From: CASFRF01 sp031549345
GTDB taxonomy: Bacteria; Verrucomicrobiota; Lentisphaeria; Victivallales; Victivallaceae
Length of the DNA: 64,000 bases
Direction of reading: 5' to 3'
Assembly (NCBI GenBank): GCA_031549345.1
Contig: JAVBPY010000003.1
Location: forward strand, 1-64,000
A program made the translations under genes and the position numbers. Positions 49,904 to 59,225 of the stretch are shown here, in pieces. The first letter of the stretch is position 1. Every line of letters begins with the position of its first letter. The notes under the pieces are model-generated. The model was given only the letters and a program-made list of their open reading frames with translations. It had not been told where the DNA came from and made no database searches.

Positions 49904-51286
49904 TCAGTCTTTCTGCTCCAACTTCCCCTGCCAGTGGGCGCGACGGGCGATTTTGTGGAAAACGCATTCGCCCGCGCCGGGGAGTTCGCAGGAACCGTCC
50001 GCGCGGATGTTGCCGCAGGGGCCGGTCAGGCGCTTCGCGCACCATTCCGGGCAGATGAATTCGCACTCCGCGAGGCGGCAAGCGCGCTTGCATCCACGGC
50101 AGCGTACAAGGAGGCGCTTGAGGAGCGTGCGTTCCGCCGGCTGTTGTTCCGCATTCTTGAAGAAAAAGCGACGGAGGGAGAATGAAAATTTCTCCGTGCC
50201 GGAAATCTTCGGCGGCCCCAGTTTCCGCATAACGGGGTGTCCCTCGACATACGACCGGTGCAGCACGCGGTCGTACAAGTAAAAATGTTCCCCCCCGGGG
50301 GCCATCTCCGTCTTGGCAAGGTGGGAGTTGTAGGCCGCGAGCCACGCGTCGAACGTGCTGAACTCCGCCAGCGCCGCGCCGATTCGTTCCGCCGCGATTT
50401 TGATCTGTGCCGGGCGGTCCACTCCGACGAGCTGAACGCCGCTGAACCCGAGAAGCCGGCAGCCGGCCACCTGCAATTCGATGCGGCGGTATTGCGCGGC
50501 CTCGAACTGCGTGCGGGAAAAACGGAGTTCCTCCATCAGAACTTTGCGGAAGTCGGCGGAGATTTCAACACCGGGAAACCCGCCGGAAAGAATGGATTCG
50601 ACGCGTTCCGGCGTCAGGAGAATCAACCGGGCGACCGTCGGATAAAAAAGTTCGCGGTCGCACATATACCAGCGGAGCGATTGGAGCTTGAGCATATCCC
50701 ATCCCGCCTGCGCGACGACGAACGACGCGCCCGCTTCGATTTTCCGCACCAAACGCTGGTATTGCGGCAAAAGGCTCCAGGGGGTGTAATAAAATGGATG
50801 CGTAACGCAACCGGTGAAAAATCCGTGTCCCGCCGCTTCGGCGATTGTTTCGACGCTGTCGGCGTGGGGGCGGCGGCGGGAAGCTTTCCGGCTTTCCGCC
50901 TCGCGAATATTTCCACTGGCGACGACGATATTGGCCAGGGCATTTGCACGGGCGAGCTGGAGAAGCTCGCTGGTCAGTTCCGCATTCAGTCCGGAACCGC
51001 TGAAATACACAAGGTGGCGGTCGCGGTTTTCCGGCGCGAGGGCCAACGCGTGCTCCACCGGGCGCCATGCCTCGGCGGAGTACGGGCTGTCGGTGATGGC
51101 CAGGGCGCAGTTGAGCGATGTTTCCGCCAGCGCCGCCTCCTCAAACGCGCGGAGACGGTCCCCGGCGGCGAGGGCATCCGTATCGTGCGCCGGGGCGGAA
51201 TGCTCGAAAAAAAGGACGAATTCTCCCTGGTCCAACGCTTTTTGCAGGCGCTTTTTCCGGGGGTTGAAATTCATCTCCGGCGGCAT
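49904..51286 (-). CDS. Methylenetetrahydrofolate reductase fused to MTHFR C-terminal zinc domain
   Basis: The protein has 460 residues. The N-terminal 310 residues follow the MetF barrel (LNCALAITDSP, EAAGHGFFTGCVTHPFYY, ASFVVAQAGWDMLKL, VGVDRPAQIKIAAERI). The last 90 residues contain a cysteine-rich segment (CRGCKRACRL, CEFICPEWCAKRLTGPCGN, CVFHKIARRA) matching the MTHFR C-terminal domain (MetV-like) that in acetogens forms a separate subunit. It would reduce methylene-THF to methyl-THF for methionine or one-carbon metabolism. Start ATG 51286 lies 9 bases after the upstream gene; Met5 is an alternative. It converges with pgl. Confidence 0.87.
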   Translation of the reverse strand: MPPEMNFNPRKKRLQKALDQGEFVLFFEHSAPAHDTDALAAGDRLRAFEEAALAETSLNCALAITDSPYSAEAWRPVEHALALAPENRDRHLVYFSGSGLNAELTSELLQLARANALANIVVASGNIREAESRKASRRRPHADSVETIAEAAGHGFFTGCVTHPFYYTPWSLLPQYQRLVRKIEAGASFVVAQAGWDMLKLQSLRWYMCDRELFYPTVARLILLTPERVESILSGGFPGVEISADFRKVLMEELRFSRTQFEAAQYRRIELQVAGCRLLGFSGVQLVGVDRPAQIKIAAERIGAALAEFSTFDAWLAAYNSHLAKTEMAPGGEHFYLYDRVLHRSYVEGHPVMRKLGPPKISGTEKFSFSLRRFFFKNAEQQPAERTLLKRLLVRCRGCKRACRLAECEFICPEWCAKRLTGPCGNIRADGSCELPGAGECVFHKIARRAHWQGKLEQKD

Positions 51287-51295
51287 GCGGTTCCC

Positions 51296-52354
51296 TTATT
51301 CGGTTTTTTCGAGGAGTTCCCGTGTCTGGCGGCGGCCCGGATCGAGGAGAAAGAAGAGCGCTCCGCTCAAATTGAACGCGATAATCAGCGCCGTGTACAA
51401 GAGCTGCCCCGCCTTGGCCGGCCCGATTGCCATGCCCGCGGCGGAGAGAATTGTAACACACGTAAGATCGCGCCCGCCGAGGCCCCCGGGAAAGAGCGGA
51501 ATAAGGCCGATGATATTGGCGATCGTCATCGCCACCACAACCGCGAGGATGCCCGGCGTTTCCACGCCCAGCCCCATAAGGAGACAGCCGAACGACACGG
51601 TTACCATCAAATGGACGCCGGGAATGCCCAGGAGCGTCATACCGAGCGTGGTTTTCCACGCGCGGCTGTAGTGATCGGTGGCGGTGGTCATGCGCGTGAT
51701 CGCGTCGCGGGAAAGACGGTCGCCAAGCTCCATCAGCCAGCGGACCGGCGGAATCTTTTTCAGGGGTTTATGGAAGAAAATCACCATCGAAGCACCCAAT
51801 CCGGCCGCGCAGAGTCCCATGAGGCCGAGGATCATCATCCAGCGCATCGTATCGGTAAGCTCGATGCCCGGCAACGAAATTTTCAGCAGTGTGGGAATCG
51901 CGACGGGAATGAGCACAAGCGCCATGCTGAACAACGCGATCATGCCGACGATGCGGTCCATCAAAATAGTGAACGCCGCTTCGAGCTTGGTTCCCGAGCT
52001 GGCGCGTTTGGCGAGGACGCCGATTTTCACCACATCGCCGCCGATGGCGCCGCCGGGGAGTACGAGGGAGAAAAAGTACGCCTGCATGGTCAGCGAGAGC
52101 GCTTCGGCGCGGGAAATACTCAAGTTCAGCACCCGCGTAAGCTTCCACCAGCGCCAGGTGCAAATCCAAATATGCAGCGCGTACAGCGCCATGGCGGGAA
52201 TCAGCCAGAAAAAGTTGAAGCCCCGAAAGCTTTCCAGGATCTCCTTGTGGTTGCGCCCGAAAAGAACCGCGACGATCCCGACGGCAATCCCGAGTTTGAC
52301 GACAAACCAAAGTGTTTTCTTTATTTTCGCCTTCATCGACGGTGGACTGGACAT
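51296..52354 (-). CDS. LPG-synthase-TM-like (UPF0104/AglD family) membrane protein
   Basis: The protein has 352 residues with about 8 membrane segments. It shows the flippase-like/UPF0104 pattern: WRWWKLTRVLNLSISRAEAL, SLVLPGGAIGGDVVKIGVLA (the conserved PxxxGGDxxR/K loop), TILMDRIVGMIAL and LIPLFPGGLGGRDL. This fold, shared with the membrane half of MprF, moves or modifies lipids. The cargo here is unknown. It is divergent from cinA and probably cotranscribed with the MTHFR gene. Confidence 0.88.
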   Translation of the reverse strand: MSSPPSMKAKIKKTLWFVVKLGIAVGIVAVLFGRNHKEILESFRGFNFFWLIPAMALYALHIWICTWRWWKLTRVLNLSISRAEALSLTMQAYFFSLVLPGGAIGGDVVKIGVLAKRASSGTKLEAAFTILMDRIVGMIALFSMALVLIPVAIPTLLKISLPGIELTDTMRWMMILGLMGLCAAGLGASMVIFFHKPLKKIPPVRWLMELGDRLSRDAITRMTTATDHYSRAWKTTLGMTLLGIPGVHLMVTVSFGCLLMGLGVETPGILAVVVAMTIANIIGLIPLFPGGLGGRDLTCVTILSAAGMAIGPAKAGQLLYTALIIAFNLSGALFFLLDPGRRQTRELLEKTE

Positions 52355-52415
52355 ACATTCCCCTTGTCTTTTTTCATACTATAGCACCGTTGTGCGCGCT
52401 TCGCCAATATGGAGC

Positions 52416-52443
52416 TTGACTTTTAGCGCTTTTCCTGTATAGT
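52416..52443 (+). promoter_or_regulatory. Promoter of cinA
   Basis: TTGACT (52416-52421), 16-bp spacer, TATAGT (52438-52443), 24 bases before the cinA start. Confidence 0.75.
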
Positions 52444-52467
52444 GCGTCGAACAGTAATGAGGACGAT

Positions 52468-53715
52468 ATGCGCAGAATTGAAGTAATTACAACGGGAACC
52501 GAGCTTTTACGCGGATCGACGACGAATGCGGATCTTGCGATCCTCGGGCGGGTGCTGGCGGAAACCGGCGCCGGAATCGCCTGTTCCTACGTTGCAGGGG
52601 ACAGTGCCGAAGAGCTTTTATGTGCCTTTTCCCGCGCGGCGGAACAAGCGGACGTGATCCTCGTAACCGGCGGACTCGGCTCCACGGGGGACGACGTTAC
52701 ACGCGAAGCGGCCGCCTTGTTTTTCGGGCAAACCCTGGTCGAATCGCCGGAGGTGCGCGGCTGGTTGCACTATTGCTGGAAAAACCGCCACCCGGACGAA
52801 CGCCCACCCCGGCGTTATTTCCGGCAGGCGCAAGTGTTTGCGGGGGGCGGGACGCTTGCAAACGAAGTCGGTTCCGCCCCCGGCCTGACGTTCCATGCAT
52901 CTTTCGGCGGGCGGGAAATCGACGTATATCTCCTCCCCGGACCGCCGCGCGAGCTCGAGCCGATGGCGCGACAACATCTGCTGCCGCGCCTGGCCGGGGA
53001 AGGCGGGATATTTACATGCGGATTCCTGGCGGCGGGAATTGGCGAACTCGGCGTGGAAGAAGAGGTTTTGGCGCTGGAACTTCCTCCGGAAATCGAAGCG
53101 GCGTACTGCGCTTCCCCCGCCGGATGCCGCGTTTTTTTCTCCGGCCCGGACGCCGCGATGCCGGCGCGTGAACTTGCCCGCTTGCGCGAACGCCTGGCAC
53201 GCCCCCTGCCCGAATGCGGAGAACTGGAACTCGCCCTTGTCCTTTTGCGCGTTCTGCGGGAAAGAAGCCTGACTCTCGGCGTCGCGGAGTCGTGCACCGG
53301 CGGATTGCTGGGCGCGGAACTGTGCGCGGTTCCCGGTGCCTCGTCTGTTTTTATGGGCGGCGTTATCGCCTACGACAACCGCATTAAATGTTCTTTACTC
53401 GGCGTGCCGGAATCCCTCCTCGCCCAATCCGGCGCGGTGAGCGCCGCGTGTGCCGAAGCGATGGCGCGCGGCGCCCTGTGCGCTTTAGGGGTGCAATGTT
53501 CCATCGCCGTTACCGGCATCGCGGGTCCGGACGGGGGAACGCCGGAGAAGCCCGTCGGACTCGTCTACATCGGAACTTGCGTCGGCGACGACTGCCGCGT
53601 CCGCGAATGCCGTTTCCGCGGCGACCGCGCCGCCGTGCGCGAACAAGCCGCCGCCAAGGCCCTCCTTTTCCTTTACGAACACATCCATGCGTTACGGGAA
53701 ATCGAAACGATATAA
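52468..53715 (+). CDS. cinA: CinA-family nicotinamide-nucleotide amidohydrolase
   Basis: The protein has 415 residues, the full two-domain form. The N-terminal MoaB/COG1058 domain (EVITTGTELLRGSTTNAD, VTGGLGSTGDDVTREA, LPGPPRELEPM) hydrolyses ADP-ribose-type pyrophosphates in studied members. The C-terminal PncC domain (LGVAESCTGGLLGAELCAVP, VITGIAGPDGGTPEKPVG-like segment AVTGIAGPDGGTPEKPVGLV) deamidates NMN for NAD recycling. The catalytic Ser of AESCTGG is present. It has its own promoter and precedes adhE, a large NAD user, though adhE has a separate promoter. Confidence 0.95.
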   Translation: MRRIEVITTGTELLRGSTTNADLAILGRVLAETGAGIACSYVAGDSAEELLCAFSRAAEQADVILVTGGLGSTGDDVTREAAALFFGQTLVESPEVRGWLHYCWKNRHPDERPPRRYFRQAQVFAGGGTLANEVGSAPGLTFHASFGGREIDVYLLPGPPRELEPMARQHLLPRLAGEGGIFTCGFLAAGIGELGVEEEVLALELPPEIEAAYCASPAGCRVFFSGPDAAMPARELARLRERLARPLPECGELELALVLLRVLRERSLTLGVAESCTGGLLGAELCAVPGASSVFMGGVIAYDNRIKCSLLGVPESLLAQSGAVSAACAEAMARGALCALGVQCSIAVTGIAGPDGGTPEKPVGLVYIGTCVGDDCRVRECRFRGDRAAVREQAAAKALLFLYEHIHALREIETI

Positions 53716-53742
53716 AAATACCGAACTTTTTTAATGCGGGAC

Positions 53743-53770
53743 TTGCATTTTTCCGGAAACGGCGTATAGT
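53743..53770 (+). promoter_or_regulatory. Promoter of adhE
   Basis: TTGCAT (53743-53748), 16-bp spacer, TATAGT (53765-53770), 63 bases before the adhE start. The leader includes a perfect AAAGGAGGT ribosome-binding site. Confidence 0.7.
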
Positions 53771-53832
53771 ACGCGATGCGATATAAAAATATCGATATAA
53801 ATGGATCGATTCAACGCCAAAGGAGGTGGGGT

Positions 53833-56466
53833 ATGACAAAAGCAGTCGAAAAGAAAACTCCGGCCGCGCCGGCAAACCCGGAACAGGAACGCGCGGAGCT
53901 GGACGCCATCATCGAGCGCGTCCAGCGTGCCCAGGAAAAGTACGCAACGTACTCCCAGGAGAAGGTGGACGCGATTTTTCTCGCCGCGGCCATGGCCGCG
54001 AACGAAGCGCGCATCCCCCTGGCGAAAATGGCGGTGGCGGAAACCGGCATGGGCGTGGTGGAAGACAAGGTAATCAAGAACCACTTCGCCTCCGAATACG
54101 TCTATCACAAGTACAAAGATGAAAAAACCTGCGGTGAAATCGAGTACGACGAAGCCTACGGCATCATCAAAATCGCCGAACCCCTGGGGATTATCGCCGG
54201 AATCGTGCCGACCACGAATCCGACGTCGACGGCGATTTTCAAATCGCTCCTGGCGCTGAAAACGCGGAACGGAATCATCTTCAGTCCCCATCCGCGCGCC
54301 CGGAAAAGCACCATCGCCGCGGCGGAGATCGTCTTGAAGGCGGCGGTAAAAGCCGGCGCACCGGAGGACATCATCGCGTGGATCGAGAACCCGACCGTTG
54401 CGCAGAGCCAGCATCTTATGGGGCATACGGCCATCAGCATGATTCTGGCCACCGGCGGACCCGGCATGGTCAAGGCGGCGTATTCCAGCGGCGTTCCCGC
54501 ATTGGGCGTCGGTCCGGGGAACACCCCGGCGATCATGGACGAAACGTGCGATATCGAAATGGCCGTAAGCTCGGTCCTCCAGAGCAAAACCTTCGACAAC
54601 GGCATGATCTGCGCTTCCGAGCAGTCGGTCGTCGTCGTCGAAGCGATTTATGACGCGGTGAAGGCCGAATTCATCAAACGCGGTGCATACATGCTCAACC
54701 CCGCCGAGGCGGCCAAGGTCGCCGCCGTCATTGTTGTGGACGGAAAACTCAATGCCAAAATCGTCGGCCAGAGCGCGGTGAAAATCGCGGAACTCGCCGG
54801 GATCAAGGTGCCGGATTACATCAAGGTTCTGATCGGCGAAACCGACGGTGTTGGGGTGGATTTCCCGTTCAGCGTGGAAAAACTCTCCCCGGTTCTGGCG
54901 ATGTACAAGGTAAAAGACTTCGACGGCGCGCTCGAACAAGCGCAGACGCTGTTGAACTTCGGCGGCCTCGGCCACACCAGCGTGCTGTACACCGACCAGC
55001 GCAATGCCGAGAGGATCCGGCGTTTCGGCGAGGAGATGAAAACCTGCCGCACACTGATCAACATGCCTTCCAGCCAGGGAGCGATCGGCGATGTGTTCAA
55101 TTTCAAACTCGATCCGTCGCTGACGCTCGGCTGCGGATCGTGGGGCGGAAACTCGGTGAGCCAGAACGTCGCGCCCAAACATTTGCTGAATATGAAAACC
55201 ACCGCCGCACGGAGGGACAACATGCTCTGGTTCCGCGTTCCACCCAAAATCTACTTCAAGTACGGCTGCCTGAACGAAGCCATGCAGGATTTGGCCGACG
55301 ACGAACGCAAACGCGCCTTCATCGTAACAGACCGTTTCCTGTTCAACTCCGGCCTGCTGGGCGATCTCTTCCGCTGCCTGGAGGATATGCACATTACGTT
55401 CGAGGTCTTCTCGGACGTGGAGCCGGACCCGACCATCGGTACCGCCCGCAAGGGGCTCGAGCGGATGATCGCGTTCAAACCCGATACGATCATCGCCATC
55501 GGCGGCGGCTCGCCCATGGACGCGGCCAAGATCATGTGGATGCTTTACGAACACCCGGAGGTGCCGTTCGACGACATCGCCATGCGTTTCATGGACATCC
55601 GCAAACGGGTGTTCAAATTCCCGAAACTCGGACAGAAGGCCATGATGGTCGCTATTCCGACAACCTCCGGAACCGGCTCGGAAGTAACCCCCTTCGCGGT
55701 CATCACCGATGAAAAAACGGGAAATAAGTACCCCCTGGCCGATTACGAACTGACGCCGGACATGGCGATTGTGGACACCAAGCTGGTGATGCAAATGCCC
55801 AAGGGCCTGACCGCCCACAGCGGACTCGACACGCTGGTTCACGCCATTGAAGCGCGGGTTTCGATCATGGCCAGCGAATATACGAACGCGCTTTCGTGCG
55901 AAGCGGCGCGGCTGATCTTCAAGTATCTGCCGAAAAGCTACGCGAACCCTTCCGACGAACGCGCCAGGGAGAAGGTGCACCATGCGGCCACCATCGCGGG
56001 GATGGCGTTCGCCAACGCGTTCCTGGGGTTGTGCCATTCCATGGCGCATAAGCTCGGCGCGGAATTCCATATCGCGCACGGTTTGGCCAACGCGCTCCTC
56101 ATCGGGCACGTCATCCGCTTCAATGGGACCAACAAGCCGACGCGCCAGGGGACATTCTCGCAGTACAAATGTCCGGAAGCCAAGGAACGCTATGGCATGC
56201 TCGCCGAGTTCTTCGGTTTCGCGAAGCCGGGCATGACCCCGGAGCAGAAGGTCGAAGCGCTGATCGACGGCGTGGAAAAACTGAAGAAAGAGCTTCAGAT
56301 TCCCGCGTCGATCCAGGAGCTCGGCATCCCGGAAAAAGACTTCCTCGCCCGGTTGGATGTTCTCTCGGAAAAAGCCTTCGACGATCAATGCACCGGCGCG
56401 AACCCGCGCTACCCCTTGATCTCCGAAATCAAGGATCTCTATTTGAAAGCCTATTACGGCAAGTAA
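53833..56466 (+). CDS. adhE: Bifunctional acetaldehyde/alcohol dehydrogenase
   Basis: The protein has 877 residues. It reduces acetyl-CoA to ethanol in two NADH-dependent steps, the main redox outlet of mixed-acid fermenters. ATG 53833 follows AAAGGAGGT. The N-terminal aldehyde dehydrogenase (about 20-430) has PLGIIAGIVPTTNPTS, the thioester Cys in NGMICASEQSVVV and GCGSWGGNSVSQNV. The C-terminal iron alcohol dehydrogenase has AIGGGSPMDAAKIMW, PTTSGTGSEVTPFAVI and iron-binding histidines in CHSMAHKLGAEFHIAHGLAN. Codon bias is strong, suggesting high expression. AdhE of this type forms spirosomes. Confidence 0.98.
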   Translation: MTKAVEKKTPAAPANPEQERAELDAIIERVQRAQEKYATYSQEKVDAIFLAAAMAANEARIPLAKMAVAETGMGVVEDKVIKNHFASEYVYHKYKDEKTCGEIEYDEAYGIIKIAEPLGIIAGIVPTTNPTSTAIFKSLLALKTRNGIIFSPHPRARKSTIAAAEIVLKAAVKAGAPEDIIAWIENPTVAQSQHLMGHTAISMILATGGPGMVKAAYSSGVPALGVGPGNTPAIMDETCDIEMAVSSVLQSKTFDNGMICASEQSVVVVEAIYDAVKAEFIKRGAYMLNPAEAAKVAAVIVVDGKLNAKIVGQSAVKIAELAGIKVPDYIKVLIGETDGVGVDFPFSVEKLSPVLAMYKVKDFDGALEQAQTLLNFGGLGHTSVLYTDQRNAERIRRFGEEMKTCRTLINMPSSQGAIGDVFNFKLDPSLTLGCGSWGGNSVSQNVAPKHLLNMKTTAARRDNMLWFRVPPKIYFKYGCLNEAMQDLADDERKRAFIVTDRFLFNSGLLGDLFRCLEDMHITFEVFSDVEPDPTIGTARKGLERMIAFKPDTIIAIGGGSPMDAAKIMWMLYEHPEVPFDDIAMRFMDIRKRVFKFPKLGQKAMMVAIPTTSGTGSEVTPFAVITDEKTGNKYPLADYELTPDMAIVDTKLVMQMPKGLTAHSGLDTLVHAIEARVSIMASEYTNALSCEAARLIFKYLPKSYANPSDERAREKVHHAATIAGMAFANAFLGLCHSMAHKLGAEFHIAHGLANALLIGHVIRFNGTNKPTRQGTFSQYKCPEAKERYGMLAEFFGFAKPGMTPEQKVEALIDGVEKLKKELQIPASIQELGIPEKDFLARLDVLSEKAFDDQCTGANPRYPLISEIKDLYLKAYYGK

Positions 56467-56754
56467 TGGCAAAACAATTTCCGGAAAAAGCCGCGGGAAA
56501 ATGTTCCCAAGGCTTTCCCGGGAATCGTCCGCCGAAAACCGGCAGCCGTTTCCGCATGGAAGGATCGGTTGCCGGCAGGTTTCATAGATCTCAAGCGCTG
56601 AAACCTCGTCCTCCTGCTGAATCGCTTCCAAGAAAGATTTTCTTTCGCATACCTCATCCGGCTCCATTCTTAACTATGCGCACCGCCGGAACACCTCTTA
56701 CACTATCCCTGGGAAACAAGCGCGACAAAGTTTTAGATAAGGGTCGCGAAGTGC
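56467..56754. other. Intergenic stretch after adhE
   Basis: No convincing gene. Several hairpins are visible: CGGGAAA/TTTCCCG around 56494-56520, a wobble-containing CCGGCAGCC/GGTTGCCGG stem at about 56540-56576 with an inner TTCC/GGAA, and AGGTTTCA/TGAAACCT (56577-56606). None has a T tail. An open minus-strand frame crosses it but has no ribosome-binding site and continues antisense through adhE, so it is not called. Confidence 0.4.
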
Positions 56755-56782
56755 TTGAAATTTCGTTTTTTGGCGTTATAAT
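56755..56782 (+). promoter_or_regulatory. Promoter of the xylulokinase-znu operon
   Basis: TTGAAA (56755-56760), 16-bp spacer, consensus TATAAT (56777-56782), 42 bases before the start codon. No obvious Zur-type palindrome is seen around it. Confidence 0.7.
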
Positions 56783-56823
56783 TCCTGAAAACGTTATTAT
56801 ACTTTTTGGAAGGGATGTGCGCG

Positions 56824-58362
56824 ATGAGTGTTTTTCTCGGACTGGATTCCAGCACGCAGGGGCTGAAGGGGGTGCTGATCGACCTTGATAAGGGGAAACT
56901 GATCGGCGGCGCGTCGGTCAACTACGGGAAAGATCTCCCGGAATACAACGCGCCGAATGGATTCATCCCGCATGCCGACCCGCTGGTCAAACACGCCGAT
57001 CCGTTGATGTGGCTCGCGGCGCTCGATCTTTTGCTGGAGCGGATGAAGAAGGACAATCTCCCGTTGGGGGAGGTCGCGGGTATTTCTGGCTCCGGCCAAC
57101 AGCATGGATCGGTGTATCTGAATGGCCGCTTTCCCGCGATTCTCGGCGCGCTCGATCCGGTGCAAAGCCTTGCGCAGCAGCTCGCGCCCGCCCTCTCCCG
57201 CAAGACCTCGCCGATCTGGATGGACCGTTCCACCTGCGCCGAATGCGCCGAACTCCAGAAAAAATTCGGCGAACGCATGCAGCGCGACACCGGTTCCCCC
57301 GCAATCGAGCGCTTCACCGGTCCGCAGATCCGCCGCTTCGCCAAAACGGAGCCGGAAGCATACAGGGCGACAACGCACATCCAGCTGGTCAGCTCCTTCA
57401 TGGCCTCCGTCCTCGCCGGGACGGTCGCGCCGATCGATTTCGGCGACGGCGCGGGGATGAACCTCCTGAACTTGAACACGCTGCAGTGGGATGCGGAAAT
57501 CGTCGATTTCACCGCGCCGGGACTGGCCGCGAAGCTGCCCCCCGCTGTGGCGGGCAACACAATCGTCGGCGGTCTTGCGTGTTATTTCGAGCGTTACGGC
57601 CTCCGCGCGGGGACCCCTGTTACTGCGTGGACGGGCGATAATCCGGCAAGTTTGATCGGCGTGGGGGGTGGCACGCCCGGCGTCGCCGTTATCAGCCTGG
57701 GGACCAGCGACACGTTCTTCGGGGGGATGACGCATTTTAAGACCGATCCGGAGGGGTGCGGGCATGTTTTCGGCAACCCCGCCGGCGGATTTATGAGTTT
57801 GATCTGCTTCACCAACGGCTCCCTCGCCCGTGAAAAAATGCGCGAAGAATGCCGCGTGGGATGGACGTTTTTCGATGAAACGAGTTTGGAACTGAGCGTC
57901 CCCGGCAACCACGGCAAGCTTATGCTCCCCTATTTCGAACCGGAGAGCACGCCGTTGGTTCTCAAACCCCAAGTTCGGTACAACTTCGATGTCAAAGAAG
58001 CGCGGCCGGAGGAGATGATCCGGGCCCTCCTCGAATCGCAGGCGCTCTCCATGGAACGCCATTCCCTCTGGATGGGGGAAAACTTCACCCGCCTGCGGGT
58101 AACCGGCGGCGCGGCCAACAGCCGGGCGTTGCGGCAGATCCTTGCGGATGTGTTCCAAACGCCGGTGGAGCGTCTTTCGGTGAACGATTCGGCGGCGCTC
58201 GGCGCGGCGTTGATGGCGGCGCACACCGTGATCCGCCGCCCGTTGGATGAGCTTTTCGAGGTTTTCTGCGCCCCGCGCGACGTAACGCGTCCCGACTACG
58301 ACGCCAAAGCCGTGTATGCCGAAGCCCGGCAGCGCTTCGCGGAATTGGAAGCCGCACGATGA
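56824..58362 (+). CDS. xylB: Xylulokinase-like FGGY kinase, eukaryote-like type
   Basis: The protein has 512 residues. It phosphorylates a ketopentose, most likely D-xylulose, for entry to the pentose-phosphate pathway. ATG 56824 has GGAAGGG about 9 nt upstream. GLDSSTQGLKGVLID is the first ATPase motif, SGSGQQHGSVYL carries the sugar-contact region, and SLGTSDTFFGG plus TGGAANSRALRQILADVF are the later FGGY blocks. The spacing and phrases such as ISLVSSF-like IQLVSSFMASVLAG, PIDFGDGAGMNLL and TGDNPASLIG follow human XYLB as I remember it. The TGA overlaps the next ATG (ATGA). Confidence 0.92.
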   Translation: MSVFLGLDSSTQGLKGVLIDLDKGKLIGGASVNYGKDLPEYNAPNGFIPHADPLVKHADPLMWLAALDLLLERMKKDNLPLGEVAGISGSGQQHGSVYLNGRFPAILGALDPVQSLAQQLAPALSRKTSPIWMDRSTCAECAELQKKFGERMQRDTGSPAIERFTGPQIRRFAKTEPEAYRATTHIQLVSSFMASVLAGTVAPIDFGDGAGMNLLNLNTLQWDAEIVDFTAPGLAAKLPPAVAGNTIVGGLACYFERYGLRAGTPVTAWTGDNPASLIGVGGGTPGVAVISLGTSDTFFGGMTHFKTDPEGCGHVFGNPAGGFMSLICFTNGSLAREKMREECRVGWTFFDETSLELSVPGNHGKLMLPYFEPESTPLVLKPQVRYNFDVKEARPEEMIRALLESQALSMERHSLWMGENFTRLRVTGGAANSRALRQILADVFQTPVERLSVNDSAALGAALMAAHTVIRRPLDELFEVFCAPRDVTRPDYDAKAVYAEARQRFAELEAAR

Positions 58363-59225
58363 AAAAATTTCTGCTGGCAAGTATTTGCACGGTTGCTGCG
58401 TTCTGCCTTTCCGCCGAACCGATTCCGGTTTCGGCGGGGATTCCGCCGGTGGGGCACTTGCTGCGCCAGATCGGCGGCGACCGGGTTTCCGTGAGCGTGA
58501 TCCTCCCGGACGGGCGTTCGCCGCACGACTTTTCCCCCACGCCGGGCGATGTGCGCGCGTTGGCGCGTTCCCGCGCGTTCTTCTACACGGGTATGCCGTT
58601 CGAGAAAAACCTCCTCCGCACCCTTGCGTCGAGCAAGGTGGGGACATTTGATGTCTCCAAAGGGATCGCTCGCCAGCCGATGGAAGTTGCGTGCACCCAT
58701 GACCACGAGCATGGCCATGCGCACAGCCATGCGACCGACGAGCTCGATCCGCACATCTGGCTGGATACGAACAACCTGAAACAGATGGCATCGCAGATCG
58801 CCTCCGCCCTCCGCGGCATCGATCCGGCGGGCAAAGACGTTTACACCGCCAACGAAAAGGCGTTGTGTGAAAAGCTCGATGAACTCCACGCGTTTCTCAC
58901 TGCGGAGCTCGCCCCCTTCAAGGGACGGGCGTTCTACGTGCACCACGGGGCCTTCGGGTACTTCGCGCGGGAAACCGGGTTGCGGCAGATCGCCGTGGAG
59001 CTCGGCGGCCGCGAACCGTCGCCCAAGCACCTGGCCGACATCTCCAAACAAGCGCGCGCCGACAAAGTGAAGGTGATTTTCGTACAGCCGCAATTCAATC
59101 CGGGAGCTTCGCGCGCGCTGGCGGAGAGCACGGGCGCCAAAGTCGTACCCCTCGACCCCCTCGCGGCCGACGCGCCCGCCAATTTGCGCGACATGGGGCG
59201 CGTATTGAAGGACGCTTTGCGGTGA
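58359..59225 (+). CDS. znuA: Zinc/manganese ABC transporter substrate-binding protein
   Basis: The protein has 288 residues with a signal peptide (1-18, FCLSA). It is a cluster 9 metal-binding protein: the first His ligand lies in GIPPVGHLLRQIGG, others in SPHDFSPTPGDV, the ELDPHIWLD region and YVHHGAFGYFARETGL, with a late Asp. A His-rich mobile loop (THDHEHGHAHSHATDELDPH, about 113-132) is characteristic of zinc-type ZnuA. It delivers metal to ZnuB in the periplasm. It is coupled to xylB and to the ATPase by 4-nt overlaps. Confidence 0.93.
   Translation: MKKFLLASICTVAAFCLSAEPIPVSAGIPPVGHLLRQIGGDRVSVSVILPDGRSPHDFSPTPGDVRALARSRAFFYTGMPFEKNLLRTLASSKVGTFDVSKGIARQPMEVACTHDHEHGHAHSHATDELDPHIWLDTNNLKQMASQIASALRGIDPAGKDVYTANEKALCEKLDELHAFLTAELAPFKGRAFYVHHGAFGYFARETGLRQIAVELGGREPSPKHLADISKQARADKVKVIFVQPQFNPGASRALAESTGAKVVPLDPLAADAPANLRDMGRVLKDALR

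Noticed and set aside
50237..52384. 715-codon open frame on the plus strand
   Set aside because: Antisense to the MTHFR and UPF0104 genes, with histidine/arginine-rich shadow composition.
53731..56667. 978-codon open frame on the minus strand
   Set aside because: It lies antisense to adhE, whose motifs are unmistakable, and has no ribosome-binding site. Long antisense frames are a by-product of GC-rich codon use.
56454..56667. Possible small minus-strand gene after adhE
   Set aside because: It has a plausible acidic N-terminus (MEPDEVCERKSFLEAIQQED) but no ribosome-binding site, and its frame does not stop before entering adhE antisense.
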